A DNA stretch of 64,000 nt, taken from assembly GCA_946965045.2 (NCBI GenBank), contig OX337228.1, positions 930,001 through 994,000 on the forward strand, in the 5' to 3' direction. Origin of the DNA: Epithemia pelagica (Eukaryota > Bacillariophyta > Bacillariophyceae > Surirellales > Surirellaceae). The position numbers and the translations under genes are program-made. Shown one piece after another: positions 37,601 through 46,533 of the stretch. Position 1 is the first letter of the stretch. Each line of letters starts with the position of its first letter. Below the pieces are notes generated by a model. That model saw nothing but the letters and a program-made list of their open reading frames with translations. It did no database searches and had not been told where the DNA came from.

Positions 37601-39593
37601 TCGGACTGCTCGTCGGATTTTCAGTCGGCTCAGTTGTAGGACCACTCGTAGGTGAGCTCGTTGGTTGACTGGTTGGTGTTGATGTGGGAGCGTTCGTCGG
37701 GCCGTCTGTGGGACTTGCAGTGGGATTGTCAGTTGGCTGTGATGTGGGAGTACTCGTGGGTGTTTCAGTGGGCTCACTGGTAGGGGTGGACGTAGGTTGA
37801 CTGGTCGGAGGTGTGGTGGGACCGGCCGTGGGTTGATTAGTGGGATTGTTCGTGGGCGCAGATGTCGGGGTCGATGTGGGATCGTCGGTAGGTCCACTTG
37901 TTGGTGCAGATGTTGGTCCGGCGGTAGGACCAGATGTTGGACCAGATGTGGGTCCATCTGTGGGAGTACTCGTTGGTGATGAAGTTGGCTCGCTGGTCGG
38001 CGACGATGTTGGTCCACTTGTTGGTCCACTTGTCGGACTGCTTGTTGGTCCACTTGTAGGTCCCGATGTCGGAGCTGACGTTGGGCCGGCTGTCGGTGCT
38101 GACGTAGGGGCTGTTGGGCTTCCTGTGGGAGAAGACGTTGGGGCTGTAGGACTTCCTGTAGGACTTGACGTTGGGGCTGTTGGATTGGACGTTGGTTGTG
38201 CCGTTGGTGCACTTGTTGGCTGTGAAGTCGGGCTGCTTGTTGGTCCCGCAGTCGGAGCTGTCGTCGGACCATTCGTTGGTGCACTTGTGGGCGCTGAGGT
38301 AGGACTGTTTGTTGGTGTCGCCGTCGGAGCTGTAGTTGGACCTGCTGTTGGCTGACTTGTCGGACCCGCAGTTGGTCCACTTGTTGGTGCACTCGTTGGT
38401 TGACTTGTTGGTGTAGATGTTGGAGCAGACGTTGGGCCATCAGTCGGAGCAGATGTGGGACCATCAGTCGGTTGGGTTGTCGGAGCGGATGTTGGGCCAT
38501 CTGTGGGAGCAGATGTGGGACTTGCAGTAGGCTCTGTTGTCGGAGCTGATGTGGGAGCAGATGTGGGATCAGCGGTTGGTTCTGATGTCGGAGCGGATGT
38601 TGGGCCGGCTGTCGGAGCTGATGTGGGACCATCAGTTGGTTCTGCTGTTGGAGTACTCGTTGGGGTTTCCGTAGGCTCACTGGTCGGCAACGATGTTGGT
38701 GATGACGTCGGTGCACTTGTCGGACTGCTCGTCGGATTTTCAGTCGGCTCAGTTGTAGGACCACTCGTAGGTGAGCTCGTTGGTTGACTGGTTGGTGTTG
38801 ATGTGGGAGCGTTCGTCGGGCCGTCTGTGGGACTTGCAGTGGGATTGTCAGTTGGCTGTGATGTGGGAGTACTCGTGGGTGTTTCAGTGGGCTCACTGGT
38901 AGGGGTGGACGTAGGTTGACTGGTCGGAGGTGTGGTGGGACCGGCCGTGGGTTGATTAGTGGGATTGTTCGTGGGCGCAGATGTCGGGGTCGATGTGGGA
39001 TTGTCGGTTGGTGCGTCCGTGGGCTGACTTGTGGGACTGCTGGCCGGATCATTGAGTCGTCGGCGGGAAACACCCGATCGCAAATGCCCCCCGACATCGG
39101 TCGAGTCGGTGTTTTCTCGGTCGTCATCGTACGGAACGCGTTTGGAAAGATTCGAATTCGTGATTGGTGGTTTCAACGGGTTCGTATCATCCTGGTGCGA
39201 TGAATGGGATGTTTGGTCTTTTTCGGACCACAAGGATGACCAAAAACCTTGAAGACTGGAAGCTGACTTTGTCACAGACGTGGGATGTTCAGTTGTGTTA
39301 TGAGAACTATTGTCCTCAGCAGTCTTGGTTGTCACATTCATGTTGCATGGGTCGGCTTCGTTGCAGCTCGTCGTCGTTTTACTTTCCTTCAACAACATAG
39401 CGTCGGAAGGTACGGGAGGAGTGGGCGTTGGAGAAGCCGGGGACGACAAGGAGACGACAGGTTCTTTTCGTCTGTCTGGGTTGGTGGACTTGGCAAAACT
39501 GGTTCCACACAGAAGCTGTACAACAAGGAGTGCGTGGAGAAAGCGGGTCCCCCGTTTCCCCATAGTGGCAATTCTACAGGAGGAGGACACCAT
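31620..39593 (-). CDS. Secreted PT-repeat protein with Lys/Ser blocks, unit 2 copy
   Basis: A 2657-residue frame, the longest of the family. The N-terminal about 190 residues are nearly identical to unit 1 (signal peptide cleaved after GTSFA, glycosylation sites, SRRRLND). The repeat region has about five 1119-base higher-order units, then Lys/Ser blocks (KKSKKSKKS, EKSEKSEKS) separated by STDEPTP and ESSTS motifs. A second repeat region follows in which a 168-base (56-residue) unit recurs near 32725, 32893 and 33061. The C-terminus is a KKS block ending KKKE, with the same frame slip as unit 1. Expected to be extracellular and glycosylated; role inferred as in unit 1. Confidence 0.8.
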   Translation of the reverse strand: MVSSSCRIATMGKRGTRFLHALLVVQLLCGTSFAKSTNPDRRKEPVVSLSSPASPTPTPPVPSDAMLLKESKTTTSCNEADPCNMNVTTKTAEDNSSHNTTEHPTSVTKSASSLQGFWSSLWSEKDQTSHSSHQDDTNPLKPPITNSNLSKRVPYDDDRENTDSTDVGGHLRSGVSRRRLNDPASSPTSQPTDAPTDNPTSTPTSAPTNNPTNQPTAGPTTPPTSQPTSTPTSEPTETPTSTPTSQPTDNPTASPTDGPTNAPTSTPTSQPTSSPTSGPTTEPTENPTSSPTSAPTSSPTSLPTSEPTETPTSTPTAEPTDGPTSAPTAGPTSAPTSEPTADPTSAPTSAPTTEPTASPTSAPTDGPTSAPTTQPTDGPTSAPTDGPTSAPTSTPTSQPTSAPTSGPTAGPTSQPTAGPTTAPTATPTNSPTSAPTSAPTNGPTTAPTAGPTSSPTSQPTSAPTAQPTSNPTAPTSSPTGSPTAPTSSPTGSPTAPTSAPTAGPTSAPTSGPTSGPTSSPTSGPTSGPTSSPTSEPTSSPTSTPTDGPTSGPTSGPTAGPTSAPTSGPTDDPTSTPTSAPTNNPTNQPTAGPTTPPTSQPTSTPTSEPTETPTSTPTSQPTDNPTASPTDGPTNAPTSTPTSQPTSSPTSGPTTEPTENPTSSPTSAPTSSPTSLPTSEPTETPTSTPTAEPTDGPTSAPTAGPTSAPTSEPTADPTSAPTSAPTTEPTASPTSAPTDGPTSAPTTQPTDGPTSAPTDGPTSAPTSTPTSQPTSAPTSGPTAGPTSQPTAGPTTAPTATPTNSPTSAPTSAPTNGPTTAPTAGPTSSPTSQPTSAPTAQPTSNPTAPTSSPTGSPTAPTSSPTGSPTAPTSAPTAGPTSAPTSGPTSGPTSSPTSGPTSGPTSSPTSEPTSSPTSTPTDGPTSGPTSGPTAGPTSAPTSGPTDDPTSTPTSAPTNNPTNQPTAGPTTPPTSQPTSTPTSEPTETPTSTPTSQPTDNPTASPTDGPTNAPTSTPTSQPTSSPTSGPTTEPTENPTSSPTSAPTSSPTSLPTSEPTETPTSTPTAEPTDGPTSAPTAGPTSAPTSEPTADPTSAPTSAPTTEPTASPTSAPTDGPTSAPTTQPTDGPTSAPTDGPTSAPTSTPTSQPTRAPTSAPTAGPTSQPTAGPTTAPTATPTNSPTSAPTSAPTNGPTTAPTAGPTSSPTSQPTSAPTAQPTSNPTAPTSSPTGSPTAPTSSPTGSPTAPTSAPTAGPTSAPTSGPTSGPTSSPTSGPTSGPTSSPTSEPTSSPTSSPTDGPTSGPTSGPTAGPTSAPTSGPTDDPTSTPTSAPTNNPTNQPTAGPTTPPTSQPTSTPTSEPTETPTSTPTSQPTDNPTASPTDGPTNAPTSTPTSQPTSSPTSGPTTEPTENPTSSPTSAPTSSPTSLPTSEPTETPTSTPTAEPTDGPTSAPTAGPTSAPTSEPTADPTSAPTSAPTTEPTASPTSAPTDGPTSAPTTQPTDGPTSAPTDGPTSAPTSTPTSQPTRAPTSAPTAGPTSQPTAGPTTAPTATPTNSPTSAPTSAPTNGPTTAPTAGPTSSPTSQPTSAPTAQPTSNPTAPTSSPTGSPTAPTSSPTGSPTAPTSAPTAGPTSAPTSGPTSGPTSSPTSGPTSGPTSSPTSELTSSPTSTPTDGPTSGPTSGPTAGPTSAPTSGPTDDPTSTPTSAPTNNPTNQPTAGPTTPPTSQPTSTPTSEPTETPTSTPTSQPTDNPTDNPTASPTDGPTNAPTSTPTSQPTSSPTSGPTTEPTENPTSSPTSAPTSSPSSLPTSEPTETPTSTPTAEPTDGPTSAPTAGPTSAPTSEPTAGPTSAPTSAPTTEPTASPTSAPTDGPTSAPTTQPTDGPTSAPTDGPTSTPTSEPTAGPTSAPTSAPTTEPTASPTSAPTDGPTSAPTTQPTDGPTSAPTDGPTSAPTSTPTSQPTSAPTSGLTSVPTAAPTAVPTTQPTQSPSSSTDEPTPVVPPTAESSTSKKSKKSKKSKKSKKSNPTAAPTAVPTTQSTQSPSSSTDEPTPGVPPAAESSTSKKSEKSEKSEKSEKSEKSEKSEKSGKVPKTSSPTSGPTSSPTSAPTSLPTSSPTSEPTSSPTSTPTDEPTSGPTSAPTAGPTSAPTSGPTSGPTSSPTSGPTSGPTSSPTSEPTSSPTNTPTDGPTSGPTSAPTAGPTSAPTSGPTSGPTSSPTSGPTSGPTSSPTSEPTSSPTNTPTDGPTSGPTSAPTAGPTSAPTSGPTSGPTSSPTSGPTSGPTSSPTSEPTSSPTNTPTDGPTSGPTSAPTAGPTSAPTSGPTSGPTSSPTSGPTSGPTSSPTSEPTSSPTSTPTDEPTSGPTSGPTAGPTSAPTSGPTSGPTSSPTSGPTSSPTSEPTSSPTNTPTDGPTSGPTFAPTADPTSAPTSGPTSGPTSSPTSGPTSGPTSSPTSEPTSSPTSTPTDEPTSGPTSGPTAGPTSAPTSGPTSGPTNSPTSGPTSSPTSEPTSSPTSTPTDGPTSGPTSGPTAGPTSAPTSAPTSGPTSGPTAGPTSQPTSGPTTAPTAAPTSGPTSQPTSAPTAQPTSNPTAPTSSPTGSPTAPTSSPTLVPTSAPTSVPTAAPTAVPTTQPTQSPSRSDEPTAGVPPVAESSTSKKSKKSKKSKKSKKSKKKE
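33900..39030. repeat. Higher-order PT repeats in unit 2
   Basis: A landmark motif recurs at 34440, 35559, 36678, 37797 and 38916, a constant spacing of 1119 bases. The middle copies are almost identical to each other, which indicates recent expansion by unequal crossing-over or gene conversion. Confidence 0.92.
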
Positions 39594-40282
39594 GGTGATG
39601 GGGAGCGTTCGCTTTGCTCCAAAGTGGTACTGTCTCTAGTAGGTCGACAAGAGGGCTCACGGTCAATGTCGCTGGTGGTGGAGCCTTAAAGCTTTGATGA
39701 AACCAAACGGATCAAATGAAAAATATGAGTTTCCAACTCGTAAAGTGACGAAAACACTTGCACAACAACGATATCGTCGTCGATCACTTCTTCTCGAATG
39801 ATGACCTTTTTGGTTTGTCCCCCAAATGGTGTATATTGAGAATGTTTGTGCAACAGTCATTTCCAAAAGTGGCAGGGCCACAGGATGACCCGCAAAGGAG
39901 AACCCGATCATGCGCTCGAAAGACGTTGATGTTAGCGGCGGAAGGATCCTATAGTACTCCCAACCCGATATCTCTACTATTCAAATGTCCAGTTTCCAGT
40001 GAAATTTAGCGTGTGGGCGATACAAAGATTTATGTTTTATGCTTTGATGCACCCAGGACCCAGGTACTCGTAGGGTACGAATACTCGAAAGGGGGTCATC
40101 GGATATCGGATACAGGAAATGGGAAACGATTACGAGTACGAGTATACTCGTATTCTACAAAATCTTACATCAAATATCGCTCTACGATGAAAGAGAGAAA
40201 GACAGAAAGAAAGAGACAAAGAGAGAAAGGCCCTTTGGCCTTTGGGGACTCAAAGAATACGAGTACGAGTACGACCTACGAG
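39594..40282. promoter_or_regulatory. Upstream region of the PT gene, unit 2
   Basis: A near-copy of 22447-23144, with TACGAG motifs and the GA-rich tract. Likely promoter-bearing; no core element identified. Confidence 0.4.
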
Positions 40283-40637
40283 TAGTGTTGGGGTAACGGT
40301 CTCATTCTGATGGGCACGAGGGACGCTCCCATCTAGGACTGATGGTAACGTTTCCATTACCCAGGCATGCCTTTCAAGGATGGTCGTAATGGGAGCGTTC
40401 CCATAACCCAGTGCACGTTATGTTACCCCTGGATTACCTCTAGATTACCCCATTCCAAAGTCATGCCCTTACTCAATCTAAGGAAAAACGAAGATCTCAT
40501 GCCCAAAAAGTATGCACGACGGGTTTAGGCGCTCCTGGGAATGCCCATGGTCATTTTGACATCAATGGGCACAGGGGTTTCGTGCCCACCTTGCCCATGA
40601 CCCCGGGCATTCCGCGTGCCACATTCCCCCAACACTA
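40283..40637. mobile_element. 355-base hAT-like short element, unit 2
   Basis: Same ends (TAGTGTTGGGG) and same insertion site as 23145-23499, with a few substitutions. Confidence 0.7.
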
Positions 40638-40955
40638 GCTACGAGCTCATATTCGTGCTACCTAGTCCAATTCTCCTCGCACTTTTCCAATATTGCCTCC
40701 ATATGGTGGCAATTATTAAATGTTCGAATTCGAGATATTCTCTCGATCGTGGTGTCTTGGCCGGCTTAAGTAAACACTAATCTGAATTTTGTTATTGTAT
40801 TGGGTGCGTCATCGTCCCAATCGTCCTCTGTCGTCGTCAGTCGTACGCGTTACGCGTACGAGGTACGGACGCAGGTCTTACTCCTTGTACGTACGAGGTA
40901 TAAGTAGTACAACTCGTAAGTACGAGTACGTGTACGAGTACGGACCACTGAACTC
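40638..40955. repeat. TACGAG-rich spacer, unit 2
   Basis: A near-copy of 23500-23817. No gene. Confidence 0.5.
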
Positions 40956-41580
40956 TAGAGGTGGCTCCAGCGGTGTGCGGACGCGCAGCTCCAGCGCTGG
41001 AGCTTCAGCGCTAGAGAAACTCCAGCAGAGATTTTCTGTTGCAGGAAAAGTCCGCTACATTGGTCGCCTTTCTCTGTGACTGTTGCCTGTGTTGCATCTC
41101 ATTCATTTGCTCCGCACTGGTCATTGCTGACCCTGTGTCATTCATTTGCTCCACACTGCCTTCCACAATGTCTGATTACAATGATAATGATGACTCATCA
41201 AAGGTGGAAGAGCTTGATATGGATGGCACTCCGAAGGCCACGCAGAAAAAGAAGGTTCTCTCGGATGGATACAACAGGCCATTGCCTGCGACTGCTGCCT
41301 CTTCTGAACGGGTATTCAGTATTGCAGGACTGATCATATCTGCGAAACAAGCATCACTGGACCCTTCCACCGTTACAGATTTCCTTTTTTACGTGAGAAT
41401 TGGGAACATGTGTTCTCACCATAAGATAGATTCACTAGCTTCTAGCTAAGTATTTTCATCATGGTAGCACAGGTAGTCTTTTCTCCAGCTTGAGCGCTTA
41501 CCTAGCTCCAGCAGAGACGTCTCCAGCGCTTACCTAGATCCAGCAGAGATGAGCTGTTGCTGTTGCTGGAGCCACCTCTA
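40956..41580. mobile_element. 625-base hAT remnant, unit 2
   Basis: Same ends, CTGAACTC duplications (40948-40955 and 41581-41588) and encoded dimerisation-domain frame (41039-41449) as in unit 1, with very few base differences. Confidence 0.85.
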
Positions 41581-42411
41581 CTGAACTCCCGATTAAAAAA
41601 CTGGGTGTGCTTAATCATGAGTCTCTACCAATTTCACACGACCAAAAGAATAGTCGTTTTGGTGATCCAAAAACTTTTGGAGCTGAGAGGGACGAAACTC
41701 GATTGAGCTTTCCTGATTCTGGTTGGGGAGTCATTCATGGGCTCCCACGCCAACGCCCAATCCCCCAGTCACAGTCACACATGACATCACCCAAAATACA
41801 CAACATATCAGACGCTCGATACGGGAAGAGGTAATGTTGGTGGCAATAGGCGAAAAACATTGAAAGGGGCTTTGGGAGTAGGGAGAGATTCAATTCATCA
41901 CCACTAGACCCGATCAAAAAATTCTTTTTCTTCAGGAAGCCCTCCTTCGGAAAGAAACAAGAGTACGAAGGTGTCCGCCGGTCTTGGAGCCACCTCTACT
42001 GAACTCCCGATTAAAAAACTGTGTGTGCTTAATCATGAGTCTCTACCAATTTCACACGACCAAAAAAATAGTTGATAATGTCGTTTTGGTGATCCAAAAA
42101 CTTTTGGAGCTGAGCGGGACGAAACTCGATTGAGCTTTCCTGATTCTGGTTGGGGAGTCATTCATGGGCTCCCACGCCAACGCCCAATCCCCCAGTCACA
42201 GTCACACATGACATCACCCAAAATACACAACATATCAGACGCTCGATACGGGAAGAGGTAATGTTGGTGGCAATAGGCGAAAAACATTGAAAGGGGCTTT
42301 GGGAGTAGGGAGAGATTCAATTCATCACCACTAGACCCGATCAAAAAATTCTTTTTCTTCAGGAAGCCCTCCTTCGGAAAGAAACAAGAGTACGAAGGTG
42401 TCCGCCGGTCT
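41567..42411. repeat. Local tandem duplication in unit 2
   Basis: 41567-41984 is repeated as 41985-42411. The second copy has 9 extra bases and a few changes. The duplicated piece begins inside the last 14 bases of the hAT remnant and includes its right flank. Units 1 and 3 have one copy. Confidence 0.9.
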
Positions 42412-42487
42412 AACAGCCAACAGAGACGTCAAGACGGTGCAAGAACAACCGACACGTGAAGGTGCATGGTAGAAACACTATTTCATC

Positions 42488-45067
42488 CTTGGCTCGCTTC
42501 GTAGGGTCCAAAAAGGCGAGGCAACTGAACGCCGTCGCATCGATAAACCTGTCCAAAAGACTCGCACATTCTTGACTTCCTCCTTGATCGAACTGTGGTG
42601 CCTACCTACCCTGTTTTCTGGAATCTGGGGATCACGTCGTCTTTTTCTGGAGCACCTACCTCTCTTGCACATTTGATCATGGCTCCTCGACTTATTACAA
42701 AGGACCAAAGGTTACGATAGGAAGATGTACATCTGTGTCCTTGGTTGCCAGCCACATGGACGAGAGAGCCACTTTCCTTCTTCTATACAACTACCTCTAG
42801 CTAGGAATACGCGTTCCAGGATGGAGAAAAAACAGGCAGGAGACGTTGTGTGGAGCAGCAGAGTTTTCGCCATGCGAGAGAATCGTGTAGTATAGATGAT
42901 AGGGGAAACCGTTTGCTGTTTGTACTGCAGTCGATCATGAGGGGTGCTGGATGGGAGTTTTTGTTTTGGGAACAGTTTTGACGTCCACCAACGGTCGGCG
43001 GTCGGACGGTTAAAAAGGGCGACTCCCGTCATGGACACTACGTAGAGGTAGTACTCTGTAATTTGTTTGAGATGACGGATCGGGAGTTGCAACCTACCCC
43101 CCAGCGGGGGTGAGTGAGTCCCGCAGGCCTCAGTCGGAAAAAAGCTGCACTCTGCAACTTCCGGTAACTACCCGTGAGTCCCATATCCGCTAGCAATACC
43201 CAGAGGCCAAGACCAAGAACTTCTTCGACAAAGGATCGATATTAATACAAAATACGTATTATGCAACCATAGAGTATGGTTTCCCAATCTCTCGTATGGA
43301 AGAAACGGGAATGTCGTGAGGAATGTCGTTTGATGTCGTGAGGGATGTCGTTTGATGTTGTTTGATGTTGTTTGATGTCGTTTGATGTCGTTTCGGGCTC
43401 GCGCGGAAACATGGTTTGAGTCAAAATCAAGCGGTGCGTATTCAGTTGATTGAGCGATGGGCCTCCTACCGTCAATCAGTGGTGTGTTTTCTGTTGAAGA
43501 ATACCAACTGCTGGAGAGTAGAGCTTCTTTTGGCGATATAAAAACAAACGACATCAAACGACATCAAAAGACATCAAACAACATCAAAAGACATCAAAAG
43601 ACATCTACAATGTCCCCCGACATCCGTGACTCGGGATGCATGCCTCATATCGAAAGAATCTGTGTCTAATATGGTCATATCAGATATTTTGGTGTGTGAT
43701 AACGCTATATGAAAACGGTTGTTTTATCGTGACGATACTCTGAGAAGTAGAAAGCTTTCGTACGTTTTGAGTCCATTACCGGAAGTTGCTGGTTCTCAGC
43801 GGGGGTGAGTGAGTCCCGCAGGCCTCAGTCGGAAAAAAGCTGCACTCTGGTTCTCACCCGGGGGTGAGTAAGGGGGAATGCAACACTAGGTGCGACTGAC
43901 CGGGTCGCCCCTGCTTGGGGTAAGTTGCAACCGCAGAATACAACATCCCATCTCAGGCAGACGAGCAAACGATCCAAGTGTGCTGCTGCTGTGTTCTCTT
44001 AGGAACGAAACGAGTGCATAACAATATCTTGGTGTCGTTCTACTTTCACAGGTGGCACGATGACAAGAATCCATCAGTGGGGGAACAACAACATGATGGT
44101 CATGACTTCTGTTAAAACAGAAACCACGATTCGGTCGACTTCTTTTCTTCCTCCTGAACCACAAGACGACGAGGACCTTTCGTCACGACTTGTATATCAT
44201 TTGGAATATCCCCATATTTCCGTGCATGCAGTGTCTCCTATATGAAGCACCATGGTAGGATTCCTCGTCCAAGCCATTAGTGTCCATCCCATTCTCCGTC
44301 TGGTGGTCGGAGGAGGAGAATGACAAGAGGGACCAACCTCCAACAGTCTTGTGAAGTACCATTTGGATTGGCTGTGTTTTGGTTTGGCCGTGGAGCGATT
44401 GGTCCAATCCATGGTGTACCCTCCTTGTTGTTGCTGTTGTACCTCATAATCGTCAGTCCAGTGGTAGAAGAAGAAGGATTATGAACCTGATCCTCAATCC
44501 TTGCTCGTGCATTCACTGGTTGTGCCTGGCACTCCCCTTGACCGTTTTGTTACCCACAAAGACGGTGACCAAGAGTCGGCCAGTCATTCAGGGTGACCGC
44601 AAGACAAAGAGTTTGTAAGAACCACTCAAGTAGACAGTCTCAACGGGTGGTTCCTTGTGGTTGTGGCTGTGGTTGTCATGCGCATCCCAATGGGGGAATG
44701 ATCCAAGAGTGTGTGCTGGAGCGCCCACCCAACGTCCAAGTTTCGTGAAATGTTCCTGTCTTCTTCTACTACTAGTACCGGAAAGCACGACAGGGAAGGA
44801 TCCGTTCCACCAAGGAACTCTTGCTTCTTCCTCCTTTTGTTGTGTTCCATTACGTGTTTGTGTGGAATCGCACACCATGTTGTTTCTTGATGTCACTTTA
44901 TACGACAACAGGAAGCTCGTGTAGTGTTCCTTGAGAAGTGTGTTTCAGAGGAAAAGAGTCGATGGCGACAGAATAATTGTTGTGATTGGAATCAGCTGTC
45001 CTTTGTTTCCCAGCGTCCATACAGGAATCTGCATCGCAAGAAAGATGTGTTGATGCGTAGATGCAAG
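42488..45067. repeat. Left arm of unit 3, no convincing gene
   Basis: Equivalent to 813-2764 but interrupted by a 634-base element at 43155. No recognised gene. Confidence 0.5.
43155..43788. mobile_element. 634-base inverted-repeat element with CTG duplication
   Basis: The ends are CAACTTCCGGTAA and its complement. Direct repeats of CTG flank it (43152-43154 and 43789-43791), and units 1 and 2 have the uninterrupted site with one CTG. Inside are an array of GATGTCGTTTGATG-type motifs (about 43320-43390) and its inverted counterpart ACATCAAACGACATC (about 43548-43606), so the single strand could fold into a large hairpin. No convincing protein. A three-base duplication suggests a Harbinger-type parent. 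Confidence 0.85.
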
Positions 45068-45071
45068 TTAA
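45068..45071. other. Empty piggyBac target site (TTAA)
   Basis: The bases on both sides match the left flank and right flank of the piggyBac elements in units 1 and 2, joined by a single intact TTAA. It is either the uninterrupted original or the product of the family's traceless excision. Confidence 0.93.
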
Positions 45072-45145
45072 TGTCATCCGTCTCACTCTCACCCTTCGCT
45101 GTCGACTATGCACCAGATGGCAGCAGCTGCCGTTTGTTCCCCAGA

Positions 45146-45989
45146 ATGGGACCACCGGGTGAGGGGAATGGAGGATTTTCTGTAGAACCATAACCGACAA
45201 ATCTGTGTATCCTCTCAGAGACGTTCGGTCCGTATGGCCCATATTTTGATCTTTTTGGAGTCTTGTCTGTCTTGACAATGCCCCTGTCCAAAGAATGGAT
45301 TGCCACCTATACCAGACAATCCGAGCTATGGCGAGTCCTTTGTCTATTGGAACCCTTCAAAGCTCAAGTCGAAGAAGATCCGAACGAAGAATCGAGCAGC
45401 AGTGACGAATCCATGTTTTCCGGTGTAATGGCCGAGTCCGAGTTGCGACTGCGGTATGGAAAGTTTCGGCTTTTGTATTCGTCCTTTATCCGTTGCATGC
45501 GATATTTGGCTCGAATCAAGGACGATGCTTTGAGTGGACGACAACCGTCCATGATTGACTATGGAACCAGTGGAGCCGAAACCTCGTCACACAGTCATCG
45601 CAACATTTCGTGCAATCAAAATCTTCAAAACTTTTTGGTAGGGTACGAGGTGTAGTGGCACAAAACAACATCAACCAAAATAATAGCCCCTCGTGTCAAC
45701 AGGAGCAACATCTGCAACATCATCCGGACAGTACAGTGGCCATGGAATCCTTTACCGCAAAGATCAAGTTCTCCAACAAAGTGCCGCCGGAACCTTGCGC
45801 AGATTACAGTTCACCTTGAGCAGCAGTGAGAACTTGCGGTCTCAAGTCTATGCTGCCGTTGCTTCCCAACAACAATTATCGCTTGAACAAGCACACAACG
45901 AAGCTGTGTTACTTCATGAAGAACAAGAACGGCAGCTGCAAAGACAGAATCAAGAAGCTATCCGTGTAAGGCAGGCTGGCAATGACTGA
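45146..45989 (+). CDS. Unknown protein, unit 3 copy with native upstream DNA
   Basis: Same model as at 14162, shifted by 30984: exons 45146-45158, 45219 to about 45649 and 45687-45989. This is the only copy whose upstream DNA is not cut by a transposon, so it is the best guide to the native promoter. A few replacement changes distinguish it. A copia element lies about 170 bases downstream. Confidence 0.5.
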
Positions 45990-46157
45990 CGAAAGCGAAG
46001 AACGATGAATCTGTCTGCCGCAGCTCGATGGGATCACTCCATGAACCTGAAGGTACGACGGTTGTTATACAGAGCACAAAACACTACGAGTTTATTTGAA
46101 GCAAGGGGATTGTGTTCGTCGATTTAAACGAAGAACTTTCTCGACAAATTACCCTTT

Positions 46158-46326
46158 TGAAAAGGGCGCGACCTAATGGAGACTAGCCATAGGGCTGACG
46201 TATAGGGTCGACGTCACCTTGCCCAACCAGCCTCACACTCTGGATGACGCACTACTTGCATATCTTTTAGGAACGTACGAACTAGGTAATCTTCTATCAT
46301 AATTTTACGAATACATACCCTTTTCA
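46158..46326 (+). repeat. 5' LTR
   Basis: 169 bases, identical by eye to 53087-53255. It should contain the promoter and transcription start. Its outer nine bases are inverted at its other end (TGAAAAGGG, CCCTTTTCA). Confidence 0.95.
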
Positions 46327-46342
46327 GGTTATGAGCCCAAGC
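46327..46342 (+). promoter_or_regulatory. Primer binding site, half-tRNA type
   Basis: Directly after the LTR is GGTTATGAGCCCAAGC. GGTTATGAGCCC is the complement of GGGCTCATAACC, the anticodon stem-loop of methionine (CAT) tRNAs, rather than of a tRNA 3' end. Priming by a tRNA-iMet half cut in the anticodon loop is known for Drosophila copia and yeast Ty5. Confidence 0.65.
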
Positions 46343-46533
46343 ATCACGCATTGAAGCCTGTTGCGAAAAGACCATAACGATTTGGTGGACCAGTTCAAGC
46401 GTTTGACGTTGAGGAAATCCGTACAAGCGGCCGTTGAAGTCCCCAAGACCTACCAGTTTCGATAGCCCGTTTAAAGAACGGTGGTGCGTCGAAGAAGCAA
46501 GAACCAGGTGGTTTCGTTGCGATTTTCCAGTGA

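Larger units (their letters stand above)
24931..42487. repeat. Tandem unit 2
   Basis: Same order of blocks as unit 1 and very high similarity. It lacks the 8.35-kb composite transposon, keeps the piggyBac element and both hAT-like insertions, and has a longer PT gene. Confidence 0.92.

Noticed and set aside
16081-39593. Calling the PT proteins silaffins
   Set aside because: The Lys/Ser blocks and R-x-L-type motif are suggestive, but the proteins are dominated by PT repeats, and no silaffin-specific sequence can be shown without a search or proteomic evidence.
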